Assembly: GCF_002575655.3 (NCBI RefSeq)
Contig: NC_053035.3
Location: 92,777,322 to 92,841,321 of the forward strand
Reading direction: 5' to 3'
Source of the DNA: Aegilops tauschii subsp. strangulata
Taxonomy: Eukaryota; Streptophyta; Magnoliopsida; Poales; Poaceae
Length of the DNA stretch: 64,000 nt
Position numbers and translations under genes: made by a program. Position 1 is the first letter of the stretch; each line of letters begins with the position of its first letter. The notes below the pieces were generated by a model. That model was not told where the DNA came from and did no database searches. It saw nothing but the letters and a program-made list of their open reading frames with translations. Positions 11,245 through 23,176 of this stretch are shown here, one piece after another.

Positions 11245-12531
11245 GGGGGTGGGGGTGGCGGAGGAACACAGGCGATGGGGGCCGGTGGTTCGGACAGCGG
11301 CCCGTGGAATGTTCTATATGGGAAGAATCAGAGACAAGGAAGAAGAAGGTTTAGGAGACATAGGATCTTCATCCAACCACCTGAAATGGTCGACTGACCC
11401 AAATGACAAAAGTCACGCGACTTGCATGCAGACATGCAAAATATGGTTCCTCTTCTATTCTTTAACATGTTCCTCTTCTGTTCTTCTTTAGTAAGCACAG
11501 TATGTTCCTTGTCAGGAAGGGGAGCAGGGACATCTGCAGTCGACACCTCTATTGGGCCGGTTCTGCTAAATGATTTCGCACTTCGAGTTGGTCTGCCATA
11601 ATACCCCGGAAATGGTGGGAGCCGCGCGGTCTTTGATAGACTAAACTGATAGTAACAGTGTGCACCTTCAGATGAATAGAGCTGGCCTGTAGGTGATCGA
11701 TAGGCTGCATATTTGTAGCAGCAAAACCCTATGTTTTCTAGCCAGTTCCGCTTTCCGGATTTATTTATGGTGGTTATGGTGTACCCCTATTATCTACACT
11801 ATGATCTGCCTACTGGCTCTGCGCTCTCGTTATCATGGTTTGGCAATAAACTTTCTATACGGTATATTATGAACCTATCGTCTGCCAACTATCCTTACAT
11901 CTGGGGCCCCCAACAGGGAGCTTATTTTTTTGTGTAGTTGTTCTAGATTATATTAATCTACTCACCATATTACAACACACATGGGCTCTCTCATCAGAAT
12001 CCAGTGATAGCACAGAAGGGTTTACAGGGACCTATTATATTACAATATCCTCTGCATTACAAAGATAATCTCACTACTATATATTTGTGTTTTCATGCTT
12101 TACAGATATTGTACGTAATCACAATGAATATAAGAATGCGCACATCAGAAGAATATTGCGGAACAGTTCAATGGGTAACAAACTTGGCATCAAGGGTTTT
12201 AGATCCATTGTGGATGCAATGAAACTCACATGCTCCCGACCTATAGATTAGTATTCAGAATATGATCCTAATGACTATTCTGAGCTCAAGGAGTCAAAGG
12301 CAGATGGACTATCCTGTTCACCCAATAAGGTGCCTGTTCTAATTTGGCAAGATTTTATTGGTTGCACATATCTTGCATAAGGTGTCTTGCAATTCTTTTG
12401 TTTCGTTGCACCGCCATCTGCTTAGTTTACTCATGATATATGTGAAGATGCCATGCCCATCCATTATCAGCACCTATTCCATTTGTCGTCATACCATGTT
12501 TTTCCATTCAAATGTTGTTCTTGTGTTTCAG
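11245..12531 (+). other. non-coding part of CACTA1 (probable)
   Basis: A G-rich start (11245-11320) is followed by AT-rich, intron-like sequence. Frames are short and motif-free. Assignment to CACTA1 rests on its continuity with the exon-like pieces downstream. Confidence 0.35.
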
Positions 12532-12663
12532 ACATCCAAAAGGAAGAGGGTGATTGCAGAACCTGAAGGAGTACAAGCAAAGTCCTTGAAAAAGGTGGTG
12601 CTACCGGAGAAATCTCATAGCACTCGACGTATATTGGCGATCAACCAGCGCCGCAAAACCTAG
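12532..12663 (+). pseudogene. basic exon-like segment of CACTA1
   Basis: A pyrimidine tract ending in tttcag (AG at 12530-12531) precedes an open segment coding for a lysine/arginine-rich peptide (TSKRKRVIAEPEG, then SLKK and NQRRKT) that ends at TAG 12661-12663. The KRKR cluster is typical of nuclear-localised DNA-binding proteins, such as the TNPA-like factors of CACTA elements. I infer it is a terminal or near-terminal exon of such a gene. No upstream exon was identified, and the function is not proven. Confidence 0.4.
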
Positions 12664-13210
12664 GATATCACAACTATGCTGGTCGCTGCTTTGCTCTTGT
12701 GAGTACCTATTGTCCTATCGTTGTCCTTACATTCATACCTGGTGGATTATGTGACATCATTGTGCATTATAGAGTGATTATCCACTGTTCGCTCCAAATT
12801 ATCAGATCTATATTAATGCTTAAATTAATGTAGAATAAACCCGCCTATGAAGAAATTTAGTTTTGCATTGTTCTTGTAAGTATCTATTGTCCTTCATCAT
12901 TGTACTTATATTTGTCAACTAGTTCTTCATGTACACTTTGCAGCTTATTTTCCCTTGTTGTCCTCCATTTTTCTACACATCAGATCTACATTTACTCTTG
13001 TCAAAATATTGAATAAAACCAATGTTACTGAAGAAGTTTAGCTTCGCATTGCTCTTGTTAGTGCCTTCTGCCTGTATGCTGTATTTACATTTGTACTCTG
13101 CATCTTAAGTTAAATAATTGCCATTTGTTATTATATTTTCACATATATATTTACTCTTAACAAAATGTAGAATAAAGGCAATACTCTTGAAGAAGAGTGT
13201 GCGGTAAACT
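12664..13210 (+). repeat. three diverged ~180-bp exon-like tandem units in CACTA1
   Basis: Units start near 12678, 12860 and 13040. Each has a short segment ending in 'ttgctcttgt' followed by a donor-like gagtacc, aagtatct or tagtgcc, an AT-rich intron-like stretch, and then 'gaataaa' before 'gaagaa(g)tttag'. This looks like a duplicated exon-plus-intron module in decay. Confidence 0.45.
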
Positions 13211-13489
13211 TCTTGAATTGCCCCCATCAATATGGACAAGGCCTTTATAGAGCCTGTCTTCACTACTAATGTAAGTTTGTCCTCCTCGAGCCTTCAAACT
13301 TTATTGTTTATATTTGGATAGCTACGAGTGCAAATGCTGTTTATTTTTGTCGTCTGCATCAAATTGCTTGTTCAAAGTTTATAAAGTAGAAGTACATAAA
13401 CATAAGTTTGTCCTTCTCAATTTCAGTCTTTAGTTGTACAATCTAGTTCCTTATTCGTACCATGTAAATTAAATAAACATAGCAAGTTA

Positions 13490-13788
13490 TCTTCTTTAGC
13501 ACTATGTGTATGCTTGTGTTCTTGATCTGTAATCCAGTGGTGTGGTGAGACTACCAACAACAACACAATGTGATATCCTGCTATGTCTCAACTATGAACA
13601 ATACCATATTATATTAATATTATTTAAATCGTGTCTCTTTATTTACCAATTTGAAATGGTATAAATTGACAGTGCACTCACCATTCATGCTTATACATTG
13701 TTCAGAACTATATCTATGCTTGCGTTCTTGATTTGTAATCCAGTGGTCTGGTGAAGCTGGCCGCTCCTGCACAATGCCATTTCCTGCT
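13490..13788 (+). repeat. direct repeat of ~190 bp in CACTA1 flanking the insertion of element G
   Basis: The phrase 'gttcttgat(c/t)tgtaatccagtgg' occurs at about 13518 and 13723. The sequence following each copy (ctatgaacaat ... cgtgtctctttattt) appears at about 13590 and again after the insertion at about 47317. A module of about 190-200 bp was therefore duplicated before element G landed in its second copy. Confidence 0.5.
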
Positions 13789-13793
13789 GTCTT

Positions 13794-14697
13794 TGTCGGA
13801 TTTCGGGTTCTGGCAAAACCCTCAAGGTTCGAACTCTGGGGTGCGCACGAAGATCTCTCCCTCCCCCTAGCTCGCTCACTCACCACGATCTCAAAGCTCA
13901 GCATGTCGAGCTCGAAGAACAAGGGACACAAGAGTTTATACTGGTTCGGGCCACCGATGTGGTGTAATACCCTACTCCAGTGTGGTGTGGTGGATTGCCT
14001 TGTAGGCTGAGGATGAACAAGTACAAGGGAAGAACAACCTCCTGAGGAGAGGTGTTCTTGGGCTCGGTGAGCTTGTGTGGTCGAGGGTGATCTGAATGAT
14101 CCGTCCCCTTGCTAAGGTGGTGGCTAGTCCTATTTATAGAGGCTTGGGTCCTCTCCCCAAATGTTTAGGCGGGAAGGGATCCCACAACGGCCAATTTGAA
14201 GGGGGACAGCTAGTACAAACTATGCTGACTAAAGGTGGTCTTTGCCTGCCAAAGGCTCTGGCGGTGACGCCGTCGTGGGCTTCGCGATGACCTCCGTCCT
14301 GCCGTCCTGCTGGTCTTGGTCTCGTTGCACCGATATGGAAACCTTTGCCTGATGCCTCGGGACTCCTCGCCTGCGCTTGCCCCTTTAGCACCAAAGAGGA
14401 AACGAGTACTCTGCGCCCGCTGGTGCCCGCCTGGCGCCCGCCTGGCCTTGGTCGTCACGGCTGACGTCACGGGAACCTCACGAGGTGCCCCTCGCCTTGA
14501 TCTCTCTGCTCCTCGCGAGCCAGCCTAGTGAGGCTGCCCCTGAGGAGGTCTTGTGTCGTCCACCTCATGAGGCTCGACCCCTCGCGAGGGTCTTGAGTGT
14601 TTGCTGGTGAAGATGGGCCGTACCAGGCCACCAGAGGAGCCACGTCATAGGCCGCAGGCACGCAAGTCTGGGGACCCCCATTCCCAGAACGCCAACA
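13794..14697 (-). repeat. 3' LTR of element G
   Basis: 904 bp, reading TGTCGGATTTCG...GCCAACA on the plus strand. It aligns with 46418-47309 over its whole length. Confidence 0.85.
14129..14139 (-). promoter_or_regulatory. TATA box in left LTR of element G
   Basis: CTATAAATAGG on the minus strand (plus strand cctatttatag) is conserved at the matching place in the other LTR. It is a strong plant TATA consensus. Confidence 0.65.
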
Positions 14698-14989
14698 GTA
14701 GCCCCCGGGCCCAAGGCATGCTCGGACTTGGCTTCGAGGCAAAGCCAAAGGGCAAGTGCGGAGCGCCGCGGGCCCCAACCGCCTGCGGCCTTGATTGACG
14801 CGTGGCGACTGACGGGACATGGGCGCCCCCGCTTCCCCATGCAGCCTTGATATTCGCCTGGCTAGGCGGCCACCATGCCCAACATAGTTACTCCTCCGTC
14901 GCTGGCGATGTGCTCCCCCAACTCCTCCGCCTCCTTGAAACAACAGCCCCTTCTTTCAATCTGACCTGAGCTCTGTCCTCTCCGTCGCC

Positions 14990-17900
14990 ATGGCGTCTAG
15001 CCGAACGAAGAAGGGGAAGAAGAAGCTTCAGTCCTCAGCCGAACCACCCCCGGCCTTCGAGCCAGTTGTCGGGCGGTCGGTGGTGCTCAACCAGGAAGCC
15101 ATGGGCAAGGTCCGCCCAGCGCTCGCTGCTGACTTCAACGAATGGGGGAAGACGGTGGCCTGGCCCGCATCCCGCGCCTCCACTGACAGGACAGTCACTG
15201 AGGTCCACATTCTCCTTGACGCCTTATGGGCCGGCTTGATTCCCCCTTTCTCCTCCTTCTTCAACACCGTGTTTTCTCATTACCAGATCCATATGCTGCA
15301 CTTAGATCCCCAATCCATCGTCCTCCTTGCTGTCTTCGCCTTCGTCTGCGAGGCCATGGTTGGCATTGCTCCTTCCGTGGCCCTACTTCGCCATTTCTTC
15401 TCACTGCACCTGGCCGACCCTCGGCAGTGCTCGGGGTGCCTGAGCTTCCAGGCCGTGGCTGCGACGGCTGGCTCGGGAATTGACTTCGAGCTCCCGCTCT
15501 CTACGAGCGGGTTCCGGCAGCGGTGGGTATTCGTGGATGTCGGCATGCTCAGCCCCCTGCTCTCGCTCCCGTCGGCACCCACCGTTCCCAGCTCTGGCTG
15601 GGGCCACGAGAGGCTCGCTGACCCGAGTCTTGCCTACGTCTGGCTCCGGTTGAAGAGGCTGCAGGATCTTGGCGTGACTGCGCCCATGGTGGTGAAGGAG
15701 TTCATCCGGCGCTGTGTTGCCCCGCTCCAGCGCCATTCTCGACCAATGTGGACCTTTTTCGGCAGCAAGGACCGCATGAGGCTTCACGAGTCCGGGCTTC
15801 CTCTTGAGGCGCAACAAACTGTGCTCGAGATCCTGACGGGCGACCCGTCACCAGCCGACATGCCGGAGGAGGGTTGCCTCTTGTACCGCTTCTTGAACAA
15901 GGTGGATTTCGTGAGGCAGATGCCCCCTTTCGACGAATGGGGACTACGCCCGGCCGGTCTTGAAGGGCCTCGCGAGAACCCTGTCCCCGTGGCTCCCTTG
16001 CCCGCCACCGTCGCGGCGACATCCCCGGAAGTGGGCGCAGGGGGCGACCATCGTTGGCCGCCGGCGACGCGCCTGCCTTGGGATCGGCGCCGCTCGGGGC
16101 TCCTCGAGGGCCGACCGACGGCTCCCTAGAGAGTCGTCCTGATGAAGCGACCGGAGGGGCGTCACAGCCCGATGCTCCTAAGGCCACAACCCCCGAGGCT
16201 CCGGCGGGTAGCCGCGAGGCGGAGGCCAAGGTCTCCACGCAGTATGGCACCCCTGAGGTCACCTCCTTAGGAGCTTCCCTAGCTGAGCCCGGAGCTGGTG
16301 ACCGTACCCTAGGCTTCGGCCGGCTCCGACTGAACTTCGACGCGCTCCGGAAGAGGAAAGGGTCTCCAAGCTGTAGCGGTGATGCCTTTCGGCCATTGAA
16401 ACAAAGGAAATACATCGCCATAGACGAGTGAGTAAATTATCTTTGTAGTTTCTCGAGTGCTGCTTCCCTTCCTGATAGTGGCTCCCCAGGGTCCCTTCTG
16501 CTAAGGCGGCGAAACCTCACGAGAAGCAACCTCCTCCTGCCTCAAGTCCCCTGCTGGCCTTGAGCGCCTCAAGCCAGCCTGCCGCGCATGGCGCGAGGTC
16601 GGCCGGAGAGGCAAGCGCGCCAGCCTGGTGCCTCGAGCCCGCGTTCCTGCCATCTCTCCTTCATGGCCTTGCTTGGGGTGCGGCAGGCGTGCCAAGGGCT
16701 CCTCCTTTGGTTGTCGTCCGCGGTTGGGTGGCCTCAGCCCTGGCCTCTTCTTCAGGTGGTGAGCCGCTCCACCCCGGGGCTCCTGACAGGGCCCGAGGGG
16801 CGCCCGGCAGGGCACCAGCCCCCAGCTCCCTGCTTGGAGGAGGAGAGCCCCCTTGGACCTCTTCAACGACTTCCATCACGAGGGACGGGACTGGTCATCC
16901 GCTTGGTCTCCCGCGCAAGCGGGGTGTTGTCCGCCACGAGCTCTGCCAGCAGGCGATGGGTGCGCTGAGCCGGCTCGGGGAAGAACTCGCGGACGTCGAC
17001 GCTCGCCTTGAAGTTGAGGGTCTCCGGCTGGTGGACGAATGGCATCGACTGAAGGTGGCCATCAACCTCGGGTGCCTCCAACGCGAGCATGCCAACGTGA
17101 AGGCCGATGCCTCCCTCGCAACCTTGCACGAGGCCAGCGCCCGGGCCTTGGCGGAGGCCAGGGAGGCTGACCTCCGTCGCGAGGCCGCCGAGAAGAATAG
17201 GCTGGAGCTCCTGGCCCTGAATGCCTCCCTGGAGCAGCAAGTGGAGGGGCGCAGGGCTGCCTTGGCGTTGATGAGGGGGCGCCATCTGATGAGGAGGAGA
17301 TCTTGAGGCGCGAGGAAGCGCTGATGTTGGAGGCTACGGAGCGCAGCCTCGAGCTTGAGCGGTTGGAGACGAGGGAGCGTCAGGTCGCCGAAGCGGAAGA
17401 TGCTGCCGGCGTGCGCGAGGCCGGGACCCAGGAGGAAGTTGACCGCTGAAGTGGCTGAGGCTCGTGTTGATCTTGAACACAGGTACAATCTGAAGTTGAA
17501 GCTCGTGGAGGCCGAATCTGAGGGCAGGACCACCGCCCTCAGGTTAGGGTTGGCCGAGGCGGACCAGCGCGAGAAAGCCGCAGCAGCTGCCTTGATCTCT
17601 GTGCAAGCCGAACTGGCCTCCGCCCGTGCTGAGTTGCTCCCGCTTCAGCACGGAAGAGGCACTTCGCCGGCAGACGCTACTGCGCGAGCATGTTCCCATG
17701 CTTCGGGACCTCAGGACAAGGGCCAATCAGGCGCTAGGTACCATCTGCGATGAGCACGCCCCTCACCCCCACGCCGAGGACTACGCCAGCCATCTTCACT
17801 TCTTCACCGATGTCGTGACGCGCCTGGAGAGAACCGGGCTGAGAGGGCTCGCGAGCTTGTGGACGAAAAGATCCAAGGCCTCCTTGGGCGCGCATTCTCC

Positions 17901-18173
17901 CGCGTTGTCAGCCATCTCCTGAACACCAACCCTGAGCTTAACTTTGACGCCGCCATTGCCCCAATGCCTGAGGTCATCCGGGACAACCTAGCGCGTTGGG
18001 TGGACGACAATGTGGATGCTCTGGTTAGGGCCTTTGCTTCTGATGACGACGCGGTGGTGGCCGTGGCGGATGAGGGCGGCGTGGTTGATGGCGGTGAAGA
18101 TAACACCGGTGACAGCGCTAGCAACATGTCCGGGAGCGATTCGGAAGACGCGGCGAGCGACATGTCGGACTGA
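14990..18173 (+). pseudogene. antisense gene of element G (gypsy-type transposon domain plus coiled coil), frameshifted
   Basis: An ATG at 14990 opens a plus-strand frame, antisense to the element. Its N-terminal ~300 residues carry motifs such as LLRHFFSLHLADPRQCSGC, typical of the plant 'putative gypsy type transposon' domain (PF04195 as I recall). A GT-AG intron at 16428-16489 joins in phase to a second exon running through 16560-17306. Later parts (17000-17640) are charged and alanine-rich with heptad spacing, i.e. coiled coil. The last part (17859-18173) is acidic with a DSEDAASD tail. The reading frame shifts near 16050, 17270, 17445, 17640 and again before 17859, so this copy is dead. 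It has the same arrangement as the intact antisense gene of element D. The biochemical role is unknown. Confidence 0.6.
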
Positions 18174-18670
18174 GCCCACGCTCCTTTATTTTGAACCTAA
18201 ACGCAAGAGCTTGGGCATGGCCCCTCACAATGTAAGAGCATTTTGGGGAGGGGGGCCCCTCATGTAAACGCACTACCACTTTACTCCTTAGGCTAGGCTT
18301 AAAATGCACCCTTGTGTGCTTGCGAGCCCCTTGCGGGCTTGCTGCCGTAACTTACCTTAGTCCAGTTGGGCTTCAAACCAATTTGGCAGCCGCGGATGTG
18401 CATTTCTTCCGAGGGGAGTCCCTGGCGGGCTCGCGAGGTTTTGGTTTCCTGAGGGGTCCGCTAGTCCACCCGAGAGGGCCTCGCGAGAAGCGTGCGCTAG
18501 GCATGGCGGGGTGCGCGCATAGTGCGTCTACGCCGCGGCCAGCCCCCGCTCGCGAGGTGCTCGGAAGGGGGGAGATAGCGGACGCAAATCTCAAAACAAA
18601 GCACGAATCCAGAAACTCATGAAATCAACACGAACGAGAAAGGATGCCCCCACGATTGCCAATGGAAATA
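18174..18670 (-). other. GC-rich non-coding internal part of element G
   Basis: Sequence between the antisense gene and the insertion point of element T. It contains many 'ctcgcgag' phrases and no convincing frame. Positions 18666-18670 (AAATA) are the left target-site duplication of element T. Confidence 0.5.
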
Positions 18671-20045
18671 TGATAACCCACAAGTATAGGGGATCGCAAC
18701 AGTTTTCGAGGGTAGAGTATTCAACCCAAATTTATTGATTCAACAAAAGGGGAGCCAAATAATATTCTCAAGTATTAGCAGTTGAGTTGTCAATTCAACC
18801 ACACCTGGATAACTTAGTATCTACAGCAAAGTATTTAGTAGCAAGGTAGTATGGAAGTAACGGTAACGGTGGCAAAAGTAACAGTGATAGTTTTGTAGTG
18901 ATTGTAACAGTGGCAACGGAAAAGTAAATAAGCGAAGAACAATATGTGCAAAGCTCGTAGGCATTGGATCGGTGATGGAGAATTATGCCGGATGTGGTTC
19001 ATCATGTAACAGTCATAACATAGGGTGACACAGAACTAGCTCCAATTCATCAATGTAATGTAGGCATGTATTCCGGATATAGTCATACGTGCTTATGGAA
19101 AAGAACTTGCATGACATCTTTTGTCCTATGCTCCCATGGTAGTGGGGTCCTATTGGAAACTAAGGGATATTAAGGCCTCCTTTTAATAGAGTACCGGACC
19201 AAAGCATTAACACATAGTGAATACATGAAATCCTCAAACTACGGTCATCACCGGGAGTGTTCCCGACTATTGTCACTTCGGGGTTGCCGGATCATAACAC
19301 ATAGTAGGTGACAATAGACTTGCAAGATAGGATCAAGAACTCACATATATTCATGAAAACATAATAGGTTCAGATCTGAAATCATGACACTCGGGCCCTG
19401 GTGCCAAGCATTAAGCATAGCAACATCAATCTCAGAACATAGTGGATACTAGGGATCAAACCCTAACAAAACTAACTCGATCACATGATAAATCTCATCC
19501 AACCCATCACCGTCCACCAAGCCTACGATGGAATTAATCACGCACGGCGGAGAGCATCATGAAATTGGTGATGGAGGATGGTTGATGATGACGATGGCGA
19601 CGGATTCCCCTCTCCGGAGCCCCGAACGGACTCCAGATCAGCCCTCCCGAGAGAGATTAGGGCTTGGCGGCAGCTCCGTATCGTAAAACATGATGAATCC
19701 TTCTCTTCGTTTTTTTTCTCCCCGAACACGAATATATAGAGTTGGAGTTGAGGTTGGTGGAGCTCCAGGGGGGCCATGAGGCAGGGGGCGCGCATCCCAC
19801 CCTCGTGGACAGGGTGTGGGCCCCCTGGCGTTGATTCTTTCGCTAGTATTTTTTATTATTTCCAAAAATAATCTCCGTGAAGTTTCAGGTCATTCCGAGA
19901 ACTTCTGTTTCTGCACAAAAATAACACCATGGCAATTCTGCTGAAAACATCGTCAGTCCGGGTTAGTTCCATTCAAATCATCCAAGTTAGAGTCCAAAAC
20001 AAGGGCAACAGTGTTTGGAAAATTAGATATGACGGAGACGTATCA
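18671..20045 (-). repeat. 3' LTR of element T
   Basis: 1375 bp. The plus strand reads TGATAACCCACAAG...GACGTATCA. TATA-like CTATATAT on the minus strand lies at 19732-19739. Confidence 0.85.
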
Positions 20046-20059
20046 ACTCCCCCAAGCTT
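20046..20059 (-). promoter_or_regulatory. polypurine tract of element T
   Basis: Minus strand AAGCTTGGGGGAGT abuts the LTR and would prime plus-strand DNA synthesis. It is identical at the equivalent place next to the middle LTR. Confidence 0.7.
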
Positions 20060-22078
20060 AAACCTTTGCTTGTCCTCAAGCAATTTAGTTGATAAACTGA
20101 AAGTGATAAAGAAAAACTTTTACAAACTCTATTTGCTCTTGTTGTTGTAAATATGTAAAGCCAGCATTCAATTTTTTAGCAAAGATTATGACTAACCATA
20201 TTCACAATAACACTTAGGTCTCATGTTTACTCATGTCAATGGTAGCGAGCAATAATAATAAATCTCGGATGACAACACTTTCTCAAAACAATCATAATAT
20301 GATATAACAAGATGGTATCTCGCTAGCCCTTTCTGAGACCGCAAAACATAATTGCAGAGCACCTTTAAAGATCAAGGACTGACTAGACATTGTAATTCAT
20401 GGTAAAAGAGATCCAATCATAGTCATACCCAATATAAATTAATAGTAATGGATGCAAATGACAGCGGTGCTCTCCAGCTGATGCTTTTTAATAAGAGGGT
20501 GATGACTCAACATAAAAGTAAATAGATAGGCCCTTCGCAGAGGGAAGCAGGGATTTGTAGAGGTGCCAGAGCTCGATTTTTAAATAGAGATAAATAATAT
20601 TTTGAGCGGCATACTTTCATTGTCAACATAACAACCAAGAGATGGCGATATCTTCCATGCTACACACATTATAGGCGGTTCCCAAACAGAATGGTAAATT
20701 TATACTCCCCCTCCACCAACAAGCATCAATCCATGGCTTGCTCGAAACAACGAGTGCCTCCAACTAACAAGAGTCCCAGGGGGAGTTTTGTTTGCAATTA
20801 TTTCGATTTGGTTTGCATAAAACATGGGACTGGGCATCCCGGTGACCAGCCATTTTCTCGTGAGTGAGGAGCGGAGTCCACTCCTCTTCAGAATAACCTG
20901 CCTAACATGGAAGATACAGACATCCCTAGTTGATACATGAGCTATTCGAGCATACAATGCAGAATTTCATTTGAAGGTTTAGAGTTTGGCACATACAAAT
21001 TTACTTGGAACGTCAGGTAGATACCGCATATAGGAAGGTATGGTGGACTCATATGGGATAACTTTGGGGTTTAAGGGATTGGATGCACAAGCAGTATTCC
21101 CGCTTAGTACAAGTGAAGGCTAGCAAAAGACTGGGAAGCGACCAACCAGAGAGCGACAACAGTCATGAACATGCATTAAAATTAACCAACATTGAGTGCA
21201 AGCATGAGTAGGATATAATCCAACATGAACATAAATATCGTGAAGGCTATGTTGATTTGTTTCAACTACATGCGTGAACATGTGCCAAGTCAAGTAACTT
21301 AAATCATTCAAAGGAGGATACCACCCCATCATACCATATTACAACAATCTTAATAGCATGTTGGCACGCAAGGTAAACCATTATAAACTCCTAGCTAATT
21401 AAGCATGGCATAAGCAACTATAATCTCTAGTTGTCATTGCAAACATGTTTATTCATAATAGGCTGAATCAGGAACGATGAACTAATCATATTTACAAAAA
21501 CAAGAGAGGTTGAGTTCATACCAGCTTATCTCATCTCAATCAATCCATCATATATCGTCATTATTGCCTTTCACTTGCATGACCGAACGATGTGAATAAT
21601 AATAATAGTGCATGTGCATTGGACTAAGCTGGAATCTGCAAGCATTCCATAAACAGGAGAAGACAAGGCAATATGGGCTCTTGGTTAAATCAACAATAAT
21701 GCATATAAGAGCCACTTTAACAATTTCATTATGGTCTTCTCCTATCGACCCCCAAAGAAAAAGAAAGGAAATAAAACTATTTACACGGGAAAGCTCCCAA
21801 CAAGCAAAAGAAGAACAAGAAATCTTTTTGGATTTTCTTTTAATTATTACTACTACAGCATGAAAAGTAAACTAGCTAAAAGCTACAACTAATTTTTTTT
21901 GTTTTTCTTAAAGTTTTTCAAACACACAAGAAGAAAGCATAAAAAAGAAAATAAACTAGCATGGATATTACAGTGAAAAAGTATGAGCACCGACAACTAG
22001 CATGAGTGTGTGAATATGAATGTAATGTCGGTGAGAAATACGTACTCCCTCAAGCTTAGGCTTTTGGCCTAAGTTGGT
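20060..22078 (-). other. long non-coding 3' internal region of element T (left copy)
   Basis: About 2 kb of AT-rich sequence between the 365-residue ORF and the polypurine tract. Frames inside are short and motif-free. It is nearly identical to 41043-43070. Confidence 0.7.
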
Positions 22079-23176
22079 CTACTGCCACGGCTGGCCTGGC
22101 GGATATCCAAAGTTGTAGTTGGGGTCGTACTGAGAAGAAGCCTCGGATTGCCACTGGTTGGCAATCACCTCCGGATCCCACTGGTAAACAGACTGTCGTG
22201 GAGGATCAAATTGTGGTTCCGGCTCTGGCTCTGTAACTGATGTGGGGTTTCGGTAGGCGTGAATGGCCTCCAGCGGAACAAGGTACTTGCCTGCAGATAA
22301 GTCAAACAAGGAAGGAGCAGGCAGAGTAATAGTCTCAGGGTGATTTTTACCAAATATCAGCTTGTACTTAAGCACCTTTTCCTTATTCTTAACGATAAAA
22401 TCATGTGCTACCATACTCTTATAGTCTAGAAAAACAGAAGGCAGCAACTTTTCTTCTTTCTCATAATGTCTAATAGGTATGTTAAAATGTGCAGCGAGGC
22501 GCGAGGTGAAGATACCTCCCAAGATGGGACCCTTAGTACGGTTAAGATTTAACCGCTTTGCAACAATAGTGCCCATACTGAATGTGTCATCACGAAACAA
22601 GGCATGGCACAAAATAACAATATTAGGGGCAGTCAGGTTGCCACAGTTTCCGCGACCAGTTAAGCATCTACTAGCAAATATTGCAAAGTAACGTAAAACA
22701 GGAAAATGTATGCTAGTAATTCTCGCATCGGAAACTTTCCTTGTTTCCCCTACAGCAATTGTATCAATAAACCCCTCCACATCGTCACGATGTGGTTCCT
22801 CTATGATGCCCGAAAAGGGTAAATTGCAAACCTCACAAAATTCACGAAGGGTCATCTCCTTATACTCATCATATAAATAAAAATCTACCAAAGGTGGTGA
22901 CCTCCTAGCATGGAAATGAAAATTTTGCACAAAGATATTGGTGAGTAAGAGATACTGTTCGCGTTGGTCGCGGAGGAAGTCGGTGAGGCCTGCATTATCA
23001 GCCAACTCATAAAAATCATCATATATCTTGGCTGCTCTCAAGAAATCATCACAAGGCCATTCACACGGCCGAACTTCCGCGATGCGAGGGAGATTATATT
23101 TGGGCCTCTCTTCTTCTTCACTCTTTTTATCCTTCGAGCTTCGGCTCGAAGAACCCCTCAAAAATCTCTTCATCAT
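22079..23176 (-). CDS. Athila-type ORF protein, 365 residues, intact copy
   Basis: An uninterrupted frame from ATG at 23174-23176 (MMKRFLRGSSSRSS) to a stop at 22079. The N-terminus is basic and serine-rich and is followed by a lysine/glutamate patch (KDKKSEEEERPK). The body (WPCDDFLRAA, LTDFLRDQREQYLLLTNIF, TLREFCEVCNLPF, AHFNIP) resembles the plant 'Athila ORF-1' family (PF03078 as I recall). The C-terminal 60 residues are rich in Pro, Gln, Tyr and Trp. It sits between the protease and the 3' LTR, where Athila elements carry an extra or envelope-like ORF, but I see no signal peptide or membrane segment. Function unknown. A frameshifted copy lies at 43071-44167. Confidence 0.65.
   Translation of the reverse strand: MMKRFLRGSSSRSSKDKKSEEEERPKYNLPRIAEVRPCEWPCDDFLRAAKIYDDFYELADNAGLTDFLRDQREQYLLLTNIFVQNFHFHARRSPPLVDFYLYDEYKEMTLREFCEVCNLPFSGIIEEPHRDDVEGFIDTIAVGETRKVSDARITSIHFPVLRYFAIFASRCLTGRGNCGNLTAPNIVILCHALFRDDTFSMGTIVAKRLNLNRTKGPILGGIFTSRLAAHFNIPIRHYEKEEKLLPSVFLDYKSMVAHDFIVKNKEKVLKYKLIFGKNHPETITLPAPSLFDLSAGKYLVPLEAIHAYRNPTSVTEPEPEPQFDPPRQSVYQWDPEVIANQWQSEASSQYDPNYNFGYPPGQPWQ

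Noticed and set aside
6011..11249. Target-site duplication for element B (GAGGG/GGGGG)
   Set aside because: One of five bases differs and the context is poly-G, so a match is expected by chance. Mentioned but not claimed.
14134..14970. Minus- and plus-strand frames over the LTR of element G
   Set aside because: GC-rich shadows. The same region is an LTR with a partner at 46418-47309, and the frames are not conserved between the two.
22079..23176. Retroviral-type envelope protein
   Set aside because: Position fits an envelope-like ORF, but I see no signal peptide, membrane segment or cleavage site. Left as Athila-type ORF of unknown function.
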